A stretch of DNA of 64,000 nucleotides from Euglena gracilis. Its lineage: Eukaryota; Euglenida; Euglenophyceae; Euglenales. The notes beneath the pieces are model-generated. The model saw only the letters and a program-made list of their open reading frames with translations, made no database searches and was not told the DNA's origin. Position 1 is the first letter of the stretch. Each line of letters begins with the position of its first letter. The position numbers were made by a program, and so were the translations under genes. The DNA is taken from positions 29,440,854-29,504,853 of the forward strand of contig CP154957.1 of the NCBI GenBank assembly GCA_039621445.1, in the 5' to 3' direction. This document shows, piece by piece, positions 31,086 to 41,215 of this stretch.

Positions 31086-32559
31086 CAAAGTGGTGTGACA
31101 TTGCAGATCAGTGGTCGGAGATTGGTCCTGGGAGTGTCCTTTGGCCGAAGGTTGGGGACGCCGGTTCTGTCCTGAGCCCGGCGTCTCTAAAACGCCGGCT
31201 TAAACAAGAGGTGTAGGAGGCCAATTTTCACCAAATTTGGATATCCACCCTAGTGGTCCCTAGATGGCAAAATTCATTGTCCTTGATGGTTGAAACACTC
31301 ATACCAGCACCTTAGGGCCACTTTTGGGCACTTTTGGTGACATTTTTAGGAATGAAAACCGGACGCCGGGCTTTGGACAAAGCCGGCGTTCCTAACGCCG
31401 GGCTTTAGGACAGAACCGGCGTCCGGAAGCCCGTGGGGGGGGACGCCGGTTCTGTCCTGAGCCCGGCATCTCAAACGCCGGCTTAAGGGGAAAACACACC
31501 AACCCCAACTGGCTACAAAAAAAACGGGCAAGCCATATTACCACCCCCCCCCCATATTGTCCCAACCACCTTCCCACTGGGACCCCAAATGGACAATATG
31601 GGGGGGGGGACAATATGGGGGTACCAAAGGAAATTTCATTGGCCGAGCCAAAAAACCCCCCGTCGGCCGGGCCGAGGGACAATATGGGGGGGGGGACAAT
31701 ATGGGGGGGGGTACCTGCCTCCTACATCGGCAACTAACCCACCAGAAGCACACCAAACACAAACACCAATGCGGCGCTGGACTGCTTTTATTGAGGATGA
31801 GCTTTGCTCATTTTCCCTTTCACCTTCTGTCACCCACACCGCACACGACATTGGAGGCTACGTAGTCAAGTTCGGGTCCCCGAACCCCCCCTGTCTGGTT
31901 AAGTTCGGAGGGGTCACCAACAAAATTTCTTTAGTCCAGACCCCGAAAACTGTCGAAAACCCAAAGTAGGATCTGCCTGCTCTCGCGGTCAACATTTTGT
32001 TCTCCTTTTGTGCCTTTTAGTGTGTTTTTAGGCACAATGCACAAGTGAAGGCCCCTGGTGAGGTTTCAAGCTCAGGCTCAAGTTTACAAGTTTACAAGCT
32101 TCAAGTACAAGTCTGAAGTGCAATTCAAGTTCAAGAACAAGCAAATTCAAGCAAGCAAGCAAGTACAAGGAACGAGAACAAGTTCGGGTCAAGTTTTACA
32201 AGTTTACAAGTACAAGTTGGCTTCTCAGCCCTTTGGAGCTGCTGAGAGACTTCAACATGCTGTGGACAGCCCTGGGCCTGAAAAGGCCCCCCCAAACTAT
32301 GGGGGAGACGGACACATCCGCTGGTGTCTTGGATTGTTGGATGGTTGAGAGATCCAGGTGTGTTCCCTGTCGCTCCAAGCCTCCGCCCTGGCTGTTTCAT
32401 GCATGTTTTGAAATATTGAAATGTTTTCTGGGGAAATGTTTTGAAACCGAAATGGATGAATGTCCACACCACTGATGCAGCACGACTTCTTTCTTCAACA
32501 CAACACGGGGTTATGCCATGTGTACGGGAATTTTACTTCCCATTGTTTTCCGCCCCTTT

Positions 32560-32720
32560 TGCCGCAGGCTGGATTGCTGGGTGCAGCTGATGGGGATGCC
32601 GACCGTACGGCATCGATGGCGGGGACATCGACCTCCAGGACATGGTGGGCCTCGATGATGGGGCAGATGAGACAGGGGACGGACTGCTCAAGAAGATGAT
32701 GGAGAGCAGTGCAGGGCTTC
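32560..32720 (+). CDS. Candidate exon, acidic unknown protein
   Basis: After a CCTTTTGCCGCAG acceptor one frame reads GIDGGDIDLQDMVGLDDG, then ADETGDGLLKKMMES. Biased, regular codons and the lack of homopolymers suggest coding, but this frame has a stop just upstream (TGA at about 32588). A boundary shift or frameshift is therefore needed. It may relate to the eEF1A-like fragments downstream, although it does not match eEF1A. Confidence 0.25.
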
Positions 32721-32954
32721 CAGTTTTTCTCACATCCAGGCCCCGCTAGTTTTTTTATCGAATGACCAACACCCCCCCAGTTTTTTTTAAAAAACCCTCC
32801 ACCCCACTGTAAAAGAATCCAGGCCCACCCCCCGTTCAAAAAATCGGTCCCGCCCCAACTGTTAAAAACCCTGGGGGGCTTTTTTTAAAAAAAACCACTG
32901 CCCCCCACTGTTAAAAAATCCAGAGGGGGCTCCAGACCTGCTCTGAACGCGACA

Positions 32955-33133
32955 GCAGGTATGCCCTGGAAGACAACGGGGTTGGCAGAACAACCTCCCC
33001 GTCGCTATTGACGGGAAATGGAAGGTTACTCAAGTGCGGTGCAGTCAACACTGTCAAGGATATTCGCCGTGGTTATGTGGCCTCGAACGCCAAGAAAGAT
33101 CCCGCCAAGGAGGATGCTGACTTCACTACCCAG
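32955..33133 (+). CDS. EEF1A: eEF1A-like fragment, domain III start
   Basis: The last 30 or so codons read [20 protein letters not shown], then DADFTTQ, up to a CAG|GTAAGCC donor. This is the well-conserved linker into domain III of translation elongation factor 1-alpha. Upstream, EDNGVG resembles the PGDNVGF stretch, but about 20 residues between them do not fit the family. That leaves either an unrecognised short intron or decay. The factor delivers aminoacyl-tRNA to the ribosome. No domain I (GTPase) exon was found in the window, so this is probably a partial or broken copy. Confidence 0.65.
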
Positions 33134-33404
33134 GTAAGCCTCTCTTCAAACGCTTAGCAGGTCTTGGGTTGGCAGAGTGTTTTCTTCATCTGCTGTTACA
33201 AGGTTGGTTGGGGCTTTCACTTTGGACTCTGGGGGGGGGCAGGGTATGTGTCCCTTGACCAGGCTTTTTGTCTTCTTTCTCTTCGAGAAGTGCCGAAATC
33301 TTTTGAAACCTCCCTGGGCCGGCTTCGAAAATGTTTTTCTGCATTCTGTGCAAAAGATGGACAAATCCGCCGTATTGGTCCTTTTCACATTCACCTTTCT
33401 TCAG

Positions 33405-33474
33405 GTCATCATTCTGAACACCCTGGTCAATTGGCAAATTGTTCCCCTGTGCTGGAATGCCACTTGCCACATTG
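33405..33474 (+). pseudogene. EEF1A: eEF1A-like fragment, decayed
   Basis: It follows CACCTTTCTTCAG and begins VIILN, as expected after the preceding exon. It then shifts frame: one frame gives HPGQLANCSPVLECHLPHC, recognisable as the family's HPGQI ... SPVLDCHT-HIA region with deletions. The conventional GT-AG intron at 33134-33404 is intact. At least one indel relative to the family means no continuous protein is read here. Confidence 0.6.
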
Positions 33475-33587
33475 CTGGCAGAAGTCGACTGGCAAGATCT
33501 TTAAGAAAGGGCGCCCCGCACATCTTGCAGGCGGGCTTTGGACAGGATGGTGCTCGCTGCATGCCCATCTCTGTTTCAGATACGATT

Positions 33588-33632
33588 CAAAATTGGGTGC
33601 AAGTTCGACACCATCCAGACGAAGATTGACCC
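33588..33632 (+). pseudogene. EEF1A: eEF1A-like fragment
   Basis: It encodes GCKFDTIQTKID, matching the family's CKFATIQTKID segment that should directly follow the 33405-33474 piece. About 110 bases intervene. They start near TGGCAG (CAG at +4 to +6 if the intron starts there) but lack a CTG at the other end, so a nonconventional intron is only possible. The next conserved block was not found. Confidence 0.55.
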
Positions 33633-35675
33633 CAGTGCGTGTAACAACAACCCACTTCTGGAGATCCTGAGGCCCAGGGTTTGACTTGGCCCGTAGAGCG
33701 TTGTTCGTGTTTCAGCACCCCTCCCCAGAAAGTCCATTTCACCCCCACATAAGTTCCTGTGATTGTCCCCCCAAAAACCTCCTGCCCTCCTCCCCACTGA
33801 AATCAATCCCCGTTCTGCTCCATAAGTCAATTCTGCGCCAGACCAGCCCAGGACAGTCTCCCCCACAAACGTCACTTTTTGGCCCCGAAAACAAAAAAAT
33901 TTGCCCCTCTGAAGTCCATTTTTTTGCGCACCCCCCCCAGAAGGTTGCATTTTTTTGCCCGTCATCAGACCAACGCCCCAGCTGTGACGCCGTCAAACCC
34001 TGGGAGTGAATGAAGTCCATTTGCAATTGGCAGCACCAAGAGCCTTTGGTTATTGGTCAAGGAGTTGTACACCGAAGTTGAGATACTGAAGTTGCTTCCC
34101 ATGGGTATTTTGATCCCTTCCTGTTCCAATCGTGCGTAACGTGTCCGGCATTGTTCACCCCTTGGCTGACCCCCCCTTTTGCAATTACCCCTCCCCCACC
34201 AGCATTGCGCATTTGTTTCTGTTTTTCATCAAAAGGCCACCATTTTTCCCGTTAAATGGGTCTACGTTTTCCCAGAACCGGCCCCCCCCACCCATTCGGT
34301 CCGACGCCCCCCCCCCCTCCAGATGCACAACAGCCAAGTGATGCACCCACGTGTTTTTCGGCACGTGTATTCTGTGCTCGCACGCCGTCTGCTGCGGCGT
34401 GCGCCCCGGACCTGGAAGTCGCAAAAAAAGCTCGTCCACTTGTTTTTTTTCTGTTTCATGTCCAAAAAAAAAGGTTGCAGAAAACAGGTTTTCAGTGTTG
34501 CATTTCACAGGCTGTCTCAAAAAAAAGTCTCCCTTGCACCGTTCCGATGTGGTTAAAAAAAAAGGGCACTGAACGGCATTGTTCTTCGCTGAGGAAACCA
34601 GAACCTAATGTTGCTGTGCACCCTTGCGTCTTCCGCTACAGGCACCGGCCGGCACCTCGGCACCTCAGGACGGGCTACCTTGAACCTGCCCTGTCCGGCG
34701 GGGGCGAGCCGGCCGTTGCTGGTACTGGCCCGTCGCCAAAACTCAATAGGTCTTTTCCGTACGTCGAAAACCTGTCTTTTTGGTTTATGACGACGGTTTT
34801 AAACTGGTTTTAAACGATGTTTTAAACGAGTAATAAAAGACGACGACCCACCCTGACTGACATCATCACAGCTCGCCTCACTGCAGGATGCTGCCCTGCA
34901 GATTGCACAATTAATCAATTAATGACCCTGCTGCAAATCCGTCAACCTTATTCTGTTGCATGCTTCAGGTGGGAAAACATCAATGCTAGTTCAGGGTCAT
35001 GCTCTGGGAGGGAAGCACCCCCAAACTGCACCCCCCTACCCTATGAGGAAGCTGTCCACACCCATTTGCCACCCCCCCCCTACGGTTGGCAAGATCATCC
35101 CTGCAGGAGAATGGCCACCAGAAGTTGCCCCCCCCCCTCCAAGCTTGTGGCCTGAATTACCGCTCCGCCCCTGGATCCCCAAGCCAAAACATCGCAGACG
35201 ATGCTGACCCAGGGGAGTCGGGTTGGACCGACCCCCCCTGGAGGACAGTGTTCGACAGTTCCTACGCAGAATTGGTCGCCCCAGGGCCCCCCCAGCCCTG
35301 TATGAGAAAGCTGGACCCGCCGGAACGAGCAGCCAAGGCCCCCCCCTCAACCCTACCTGAACACGCCATTCCAATAGATAGCGGAGCGGGAAGCACCCGC
35401 CGTTGAGGCCCGTGCATGCCGTTGACCCATGAAACCGGGGTCACGGACACCCATCTCCGCCCACGTCTCGTCCATGGGCGGTTGCCACACCCAACCGCCC
35501 ACGAGCCCCCCGGGATGGTTCCATTGGGTGCCATCCCACACCTGGGGGGGGGGGGCAGGGAGGCGGCTCGATGAAAATGCGGAAGGGCCCCCCCCGTTCC
35601 ACTCCTCGGTGGGCCCCACGGCCTCCCCCCACCCCGGCGGAGGGCATCCCTGAGGCCCCCTAGTGTGGATACACC

Positions 35676-35730
35676 ACGGCACGGCACGGCACGGCACGGC
35701 ACGGCACGGCATGGCACGGCACGGCACGGC
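35676..35730. repeat. (CACGG)n pentanucleotide tract
   Basis: About eleven CACGG/ACGGC units with one substitution, in a GC-rich stretch just beyond the 3' end of the degraded retrotransposon. Confidence 0.92.
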
Positions 35731-35946
35731 GCGCGTCTCGCGCGGCTCCTGTGCTCGCGCGTCGCCCGTGCGGGCGCGTCGCCCGTGTTGGCGTGCTGTT
35801 CTTTTGCCGTCGGGACGGGTCACCGTGTGCCGTTGCACCCGCCTGTCACTTGGGCGGTTTCACTTCGATTTCCGTTGGCCTGACCCTGAGGGGCATGGGC
35901 CCTTTTTTTTTGAGGGGGGGGATGGTGCTACCATCTGCGAGATTTC

Positions 35947-37430
35947 TCACCTCGGCCGTGCGCATTGGATGCGGATGGGGCCCACATTCATTCCATCTTC
36001 GGTCATAGATGCTCTTTGCCATCCTTGCATATCCACCGCCGCCACCGAGGTTCCTCGTTGTGGGCCTGGTGCTGTCCTGGGCGGTGGTGCATCCCGCGGC
36101 GCTGATGTTAGCGGGAGCTCCTCGTGCCCTCGTGCTGCCAACGCAGCAGAGAGTTGCCCAGCCACAAACGCCATCAATGCTGAGGATGTACGGTGCCAAA
36201 TGTCTTGGGCCAAGTGCTGCCTTGCCCAACCTTGTTTGTCGCCTAGTGCTTGCTTCACCAGCCGGCCAAGTAGCCCTGAGCCCAGGGGGCCCAGACCTGA
36301 CCACGGGTGGAATGACAGTGGACTGAACAGCCATCCGGCTGACTCGCATATTGGCTGGTTTTTGGTGATCTTCTTGTGTTCTGCCATGGCCATGTTCTTC
36401 ACTGCTAGGTCTTCTTCCCAGGACAACCCTTTTCGGAGCGGGTGAAAGACGACTAGGTCCACCGCCAAGGGCCCCGCATGATCCACTCCATCAAGTGCCA
36501 CATCGGCTGGGCGCTTCTTTCCACCGACGGCCACCTCTGTCCTTGTGTGGACACCATTCTCCCGAAGGACCATTGCCAGCGCATCTCGTACTGCATTGTG
36601 GCGCAAGACGAGTTTGTTTTTTTTGCAGCATAGCAAATGGTCCCCGAAGGGATCCAGGGAATCACCACACATGGGGCAAGGGGCTCCGGATGCCCATGGA
36701 GAGATCTTGGCTCCAAGCCACCACCGTAGCAGCAGGCGGTACTTTGTTGCTTGTATACGCGTCCCCATTCCGTTGTTTGGGACCGTCTGCACCCAGGCTG
36801 TGGTGTGCGGCATGGATTGTAGGCGCAGCCGGCACTTGTCCCGGAGTGGGAGGACCTTCTTCAGGGCATCTTTTCGTGCTAGATGGACCTTATCTGACCA
36901 CCAATGCTGACTTATGTGGTCATCCTCGACGTTCACCGGTTGCTTCCTCTCAACCCACTTTGGTAGTGGGGAGAACTGTGCGTCCAAGGTGCATTGTAGC
37001 TCCTTTGTGACCTCGATGAAATCCGATGGTATTGTGCATGCTTGGGGTGGGAATTGGAGCAGTTGGAACTGTTTTAGTGCACACAAAATGCTTGCCATCC
37101 GTGCTGGTGCTTGGAGGACGGTGGGGACCTTGATTCCCAGCCCTCATGCGGAGTGGCAAGCTGCATTGGGCCCACTGGGCTTCACTTGTCGATGGCTGGC
37201 CGATGGTGTCGTCCCATGCTCTGCGGATGACCCGATCTGCTGCTTGAAGAGGGCCCTTCAAGGCGTCTGACCGCAAAGCGCGAAGGAAATGCATGACCTT
37301 GCAAATCCAGACAGTACCGGAGCAAAATGTGCTGGCAATGTGGGTCGCCCAGGTTGCTCAAGACGTGGCACGATTCTTCAAGTCCAGATGGATGGTAACG
37401 GGATTCGCGGTCAGGTTCACTTTCTTTGCC
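35947..37430 (-). pseudogene. Non-LTR retrotransposon 3' end: RT C-terminus and restriction-like endonuclease
   Basis: The largest coding remnant is an open frame of 383 codons (35947-37098). It carries a zinc motif C-x2-C-x9-H-x2/3-C (CPMCGDSLDPFGDHLLCC), then LRHNAVRDAL, RPADVALDG and LAVDLVVFHPL. This arrangement is typical of the C-terminal restriction-like endonuclease of RLE-type non-LTR elements. Upstream in two other frames are GDPHCQHILLRYCL, AWDDTIGQP and QWAQCSLPLRM, the C-terminal region of the reverse transcriptase. GLGIKVP in the third frame leads into the long ORF. At least two frameshifts and the loss of the RT catalytic core make it dead. The plus-strand frame across it is a shadow. 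Confidence 0.85.
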
Positions 37431-37649
37431 CAGCACTCAACCGGGGGGGAGGGGGTCCGGCGGTCCAATTGGATTACCAGGCTCCTTAAACCTCTGTTAA
37501 ACCTCAATCTGCTTTTCAGCCATTTTTTTAGCCAAAGTTGCAAATAACAGCAAAATTTGTCCAAAGTGGCCTTCTCTCTTGATTGATTAGTTGATCTTAG
37601 ATCCTCCCCCCTTTGAGGAACCCCCTCCGTCTTCCTCCCCCTTCTCTGG

Positions 37650-37757
37650 AGCGTCATGCAGCACGGAAGTCACCCCAACCAGCGTCATCTGATGAAAATC
37701 CTGATGGTAGTGGTCAGGGATTTTGCAAAATCAGGATTAAATCTCAAAATTGCTTGG
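37650..37757 (+). pseudogene. Reverse transcriptase fragment (same family as the window end)
   Basis: It reads HLMKILMVVVRDFAKSGLN, then LKIAWG. The segment at 63950-64000 reads HLNTVVRDLIKSGF in the matching place. This resembles the stretch after the catalytic aspartates in DIRS- or Ty3-type reverse transcriptases. Only about 35 codons survive, next to repeat DNA. Confidence 0.5.
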
Positions 37758-37799
37758 GGGAGTAACATCATGGGTGGGGGGGGGCGGGGTCCCCAAATG

Positions 37800-38180
37800 T
37801 ACTCCAAAGTGCCCAGCAATGCAGCGAAAGAAATATTGAAACATTTCAGTTGGGTCCCAGCCCCGGCCGACGGAGGCAATATTCCCAGGAAAATGGCATT
37901 TTGGGCCCAGATCCGTCCACCTCCGAGGTCAAAACCTGTCGGGGGGGGGGGAATTCATGAAAAAACAGAAATATATTTTTTTCCTCGGTGAAAGATTTGA
38001 AAATTTGACCCTTCCTGTCACTCTGATGGTGAGGTCCAAGCCACCTGGTGGGTCTATCACAAGGGGAAGAATGAAGGAAAAACGTGGGAAATATTTCCGA
38101 AATGAAACGTATTTTTTTCCAATATTTTGAAAGATACCCAATGAGGAATTGTCAAGCAGGGTGAAGTTAGGTTTCACAAA
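37800..38180 (+). repeat. Direct repeat, second copy at 38565-38860
   Basis: Shared phrases in order are CCAGCA-TGC-GCGAAAGAAATATTGAAA, CTCGGTGAAAGATTTGAA, GACCCTTC-TGTCA, a GAAATATTTCCGAAATGAAA block and GAAAGATACCCAATG. Between the copies lie GTGAACTTCAC palindromes. Confidence 0.7.
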
Positions 38181-38224
38181 AAAATTTATTATGGAGGTAT
38201 ATTATGGAGGTTAGGCAGGGGGGC

Positions 38225-38530
38225 CCCCTGGAAAGTTCACTGGTGAACATTCACTTGGGGGGGGGCCTCGCCAGTGAACTTCATCAGTGAAGTGAAGCGG
38301 TGAAGTTCAGTGGTGAACTTCACCGCTTTCTGGGGGTGAATTTTTGAGTGTCATCTTCCAAGAATTACCGTTTTGATGTGGATGAGTCTAGAATTATGAT
38401 ATAATTTTTTAAAGTTGCAAAAAATGACATTTTTGTCATTTTTGGTCAAAAAAAGTACCTTAGTGGTGAACTTCACCAGTGAAGTTCACCTAGTGGTGAA
38501 CTTCACCAGTGAAGTTCACCACTGAGGTTT
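38225..38530. repeat. GTGAACTTCAC palindrome cluster
   Basis: The words AGTGGTGAACTTCACC and AGTGAAGTTCACC occur many times and are self-complementary. Two clusters (38225-38330 and 38460-38530) flank an AT-rich core and face each other, so they could be ends of one small inverted-repeat element. Confidence 0.7.
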
Positions 38531-39644
38531 GCAGGGGGGGTTCCGGGACCCCCCAGTGAAGCATCAAACAATGCCTACATTTCCCCAGCATTGCGGCGAA
38601 AGAAATATTGAAATATTTCATGAAATTTCAGAAATATATTTTCCCCTCGGTGAAAGATTTGAACTATGGAACTATGGACCCTTCTTGTCAACCAAATTCA
38701 ATGAGAAGAGCATGGCGAGGTCTTGATGGATCCTTCATGGTTGCAAAGGTGAAGGAAATATTTTTCATTTTTCGGAAATATTTCCGAAATATTTCCGAAA
38801 TATTTCCGAAATGAAATATATTTTCCCAATCTTTCGAAAGATACCCAATGCTACATTTCCCTCTATCCAGCCCTGCTTGAAGTAAGGAGAAGAAGTGAAA
38901 CTTCAATGCGGGGGGCCATCATGCCATCTTTGACGCCATCAAGTTTGAATGCATCTTTCCTTTGGATGGCCAAAGAAGTGCCCGGCCGAAATCTGGGATG
39001 CAGGGAGGGAACGTGGGGGACGCGGGGGGAACACCACCAGGGTCAGCTGAGGTAAACGCCAAATATGTCACTGAGAACTGAGAACTGAGTCCGTCAGTCG
39101 ATTCATGCCTGTGCATCAATTCCGATGGTCAATGGATTCCTATTCCGCCCTGTTGATGGGAATGTGGATGGATTCAATGGGAATAGAGTGTGACTGAGGA
39201 ATGACGTCATAAGGTTCCATCGTCACAGTAACATCCCATCGTCAAAGCATGGGGGAAGAAGGTTTTAGCGTGGATCGACTGGCAGATGAGCTGTTCTTCA
39301 TGGCGATTCGGCTGTGTTGCAGTGTCCCAAAACTGTGCGCAAAACAGTAATTTCATTTGGCCACAAACATCCAGCAAAACAACTGCAACCGTAACCCTGA
39401 CCCTTGACAGTGCTTTCATTGGCAATGCATTTCTCAACCCTGAAAGTGTCAAAAGCAGCTCGGATTGATTTTTTTTTGCCTTCTTGGATCGTCTTTTTTC
39501 GCCCCAAGGGCCGGGGGGGGGGGGCAATCATGAGGGGTCCAAAAAAACCAAAAAGCAAAGCCAAAAAAGGCATTTGTCACCCAAAAATTCTTTGGCTCCA
39601 AGGGCCAATTACAAGGGGGGCAATTCAGGGGGAGGGCATCCTGT

Positions 39645-39663
39645 TCATCCTGTTCAGAAAACA
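39645..39663 (+). promoter_or_regulatory. Probable trans-splice acceptor of V-ATPase c gene 1
   Basis: CATCCTGTTCAG ends six bases before the ATG. The protein needs no upstream exon, since the start aligns with the usual N-terminus of subunit c. Spliced-leader addition here is therefore the simplest reading. Confidence 0.5.
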
Positions 39664-39971
39664 ATGACTGTTGTTGCTGACTGCGGAGCATCTGGTGCAT
39701 TTTTTGGTGCGATGGGTGCAAGTGTGGCACTCATATTTGCCAATCTGGGGGCTGCCTATGGCACTGCAAAAGCTGCAGTTGGTGTTGCGCATCTGGGTGT
39801 TGCTGCCCCACACCTGATCATGCGAGGCATTGTGCCTGTTGTCATGGCAGGTATCTTGGGGATCTATGGTTTGATTGTCGCTGTCATTATTTCAAGTGGA
39901 TTAAGAGCCGAAGAGTACACGAACATGGGCGGCTATGTTCACCTTGGGGCTGGGATGGCTGCGGGATTGGC
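39664..39971 (+). CDS. VMA3: V-ATPase proteolipid subunit c, gene 1, exon 1
   Basis: It encodes 102 codons plus two bases. [20 protein letters not shown] is membrane helix 1, then [12 protein letters not shown]. Helix 2 contains [19 protein letters not shown] and helix 3 begins [13 protein letters not shown]. The protein forms the membrane rotor ring of the vacuolar-type proton pump. The complete gene gives 176 residues, close to the family's 155-165. This exon has no break where gene 2 has its first two introns. It ends TTG GC before an intron starting AACCAG. Start chosen by alignment to gene 2, whose ATG is followed by a similarly short N-terminus. Confidence 0.95.
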
Positions 39972-40189
39972 AACCAGGTTGGAATGGGGCTGGACCCCTG
40001 TCTCAACTTGCCAATTCATTTTTTCAGCTTTCTGTTCGCTAAAAGTCGGTGTTTGGGGCCCAACAAACCTTCCTTTCATGTTCTGCCTTCCACCTTCAGG
40101 TTGCAAATTTTGCTAATTAATTGGCAACACTTGTTTGTTAAACAACCTCCACCCAAAAATTGCAAGTCGGTAACATGCATGCAGTAACC

Positions 40190-40550
40190 TACCCTCACCC
40201 CCCCCCCTATTTGGCTAATGGCCGGGCTCCTTCAGACCCCCCATTAGCCAATTAGGGGGGGGGGGACAATTAGGGGGGGGGGGGCTCGAGGACCCCGACC
40301 CCATAATTTTTGACGTGTGCAAAATTGGTCGATTTTTTGTGCATTTTTGGATTGGTCATGGCTTTTTCTTATCCGGCAATTTTTAACATTTTCAAAACGG
40401 ACGTTTTTGGAGGTTTTCTGAGCCCTTGCCGAAATTGGCCAAAGTTGGCCAAGGGAACGTCCATTGGCCAATTGGGCTAACCCCCCCCCCCCTAATTGGC
40501 TAATGGACCTCCCTTAAGGACCAATTAGCCAATTAGGGGGGGGGGAGGGT
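40190..40550. repeat. CTAATTGGC hairpin pair
   Basis: Two hairpins with C-run/G-run arms and GGCTAATGG/CCATTAGCC or CCAATTAG words lie at 40195-40290 and 40475-40550, inside the first intron of gene 1. They flank a unique segment of about 180 bp, so they could be the ends of one element. Confidence 0.6.
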
Positions 40551-40559
40551 AATGACCCT

Positions 40560-41215
40560 TTTTTAGTGGCAAACGGGGGGGGGCAGTGGGTAGTCGACCG
40601 ATTACCCAATTAGTCGGCAGCTAGTCGGTAGCTAGTCGGCGAGACGGGGTGGGGGGGGGTAGTGGGTAGTCGGCCGACCACCCACTCTAATGTACCTACG
40701 GGTCAAGTTCGCCGACTTTAAGCCCCCCCCCCTCAAAAAAAATTGTCCAGATCATCCCAAAGCCAACGGAAACCCAAATGGCTCCAGAACCCCCCAACCG
40801 GGGGTGAATATGCAAAAATTCGGAAGAAAAATCTCTTTTTTTGCCACTTTTAGCAAAATTTCACCCCTGCCCATGATATTTTCCATACGGTGGCAAGGAA
40901 AACCCAGTCAGAATGACCAACAAAAAAGAACTTAGCCCCCCAAAGAAATGTGCCAACATAAAGGGATTTTGTCATTTGAAGGGGGTGCGGGGGGGGGGGG
41001 GGGGGGGGTAGCCCCCCCCCCCCCCCGCGAGGAGGCCGTTGGCCGACCTAGTTCGCACTCGATCAATTGGAGGTTGGGGGGGTGTGGGGGGGGCCGGTAC
41101 CACCCCTCCCCCCGCCCATGCCAAAACGGCCAACAGCCCCCCCCCCCCCCCGGCCCCCCAATGACAAAATCCCCTTGTGTGTGAAGGATGGCCACGGGTA
41201 AACGCTATCAGCAAC
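40560..41215 (+). mobile_element. TCGGCCGA inverted-repeat element, partial copy in intron
   Basis: It begins with AGTGGGTAGTCG and AGCTAGTCGG phrases. It continues with ACGGGTCAAGTTCGCCGAC and a unique middle (AATGGCTCCAGAACCCCCCAA, GGGGGTGAATATGCAAAAA). It reaches AAGGGATTTTGTCATTTGA and a G/C hairpin. The same series in the same order lies at 45530-45840 inside the fuller copy. The right terminal repeat is not obvious here. Confidence 0.7.

Larger units (their letters stand above)
27160..32200. other. 5-kb region without a recognised intact gene
   Basis: It contains C-run/G-run hairpins with CTAATTGGC (27240-27480), TTATTTGAGCA (29559-29625) and CATATTGTCC (31540-31720) words. It also has a short tandem of CAGAAAAGTGAGAACGG at 28268-28316, the palindromes of 30.5-31.5 kb and one candidate exon at 29756-29860. 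The sequence at 27890-28140 and 28640-28830 is free of homopolymers but matches nothing I know. Confidence 0.5.

Noticed and set aside
33475-33587. Further eEF1A coding (STGKIF stretch)
   Set aside because: It resembles the RRSGK region but lies before, not after, the CKFDTIQTKID segment, so the order contradicts the family. Likely chance or scrambled.
35663-36445. 260-codon plus-strand ORF
   Set aside because: It is antisense to the restriction-like endonuclease ORF, whose motifs are clear on the minus strand, and it starts in the (CACGG)n tract.
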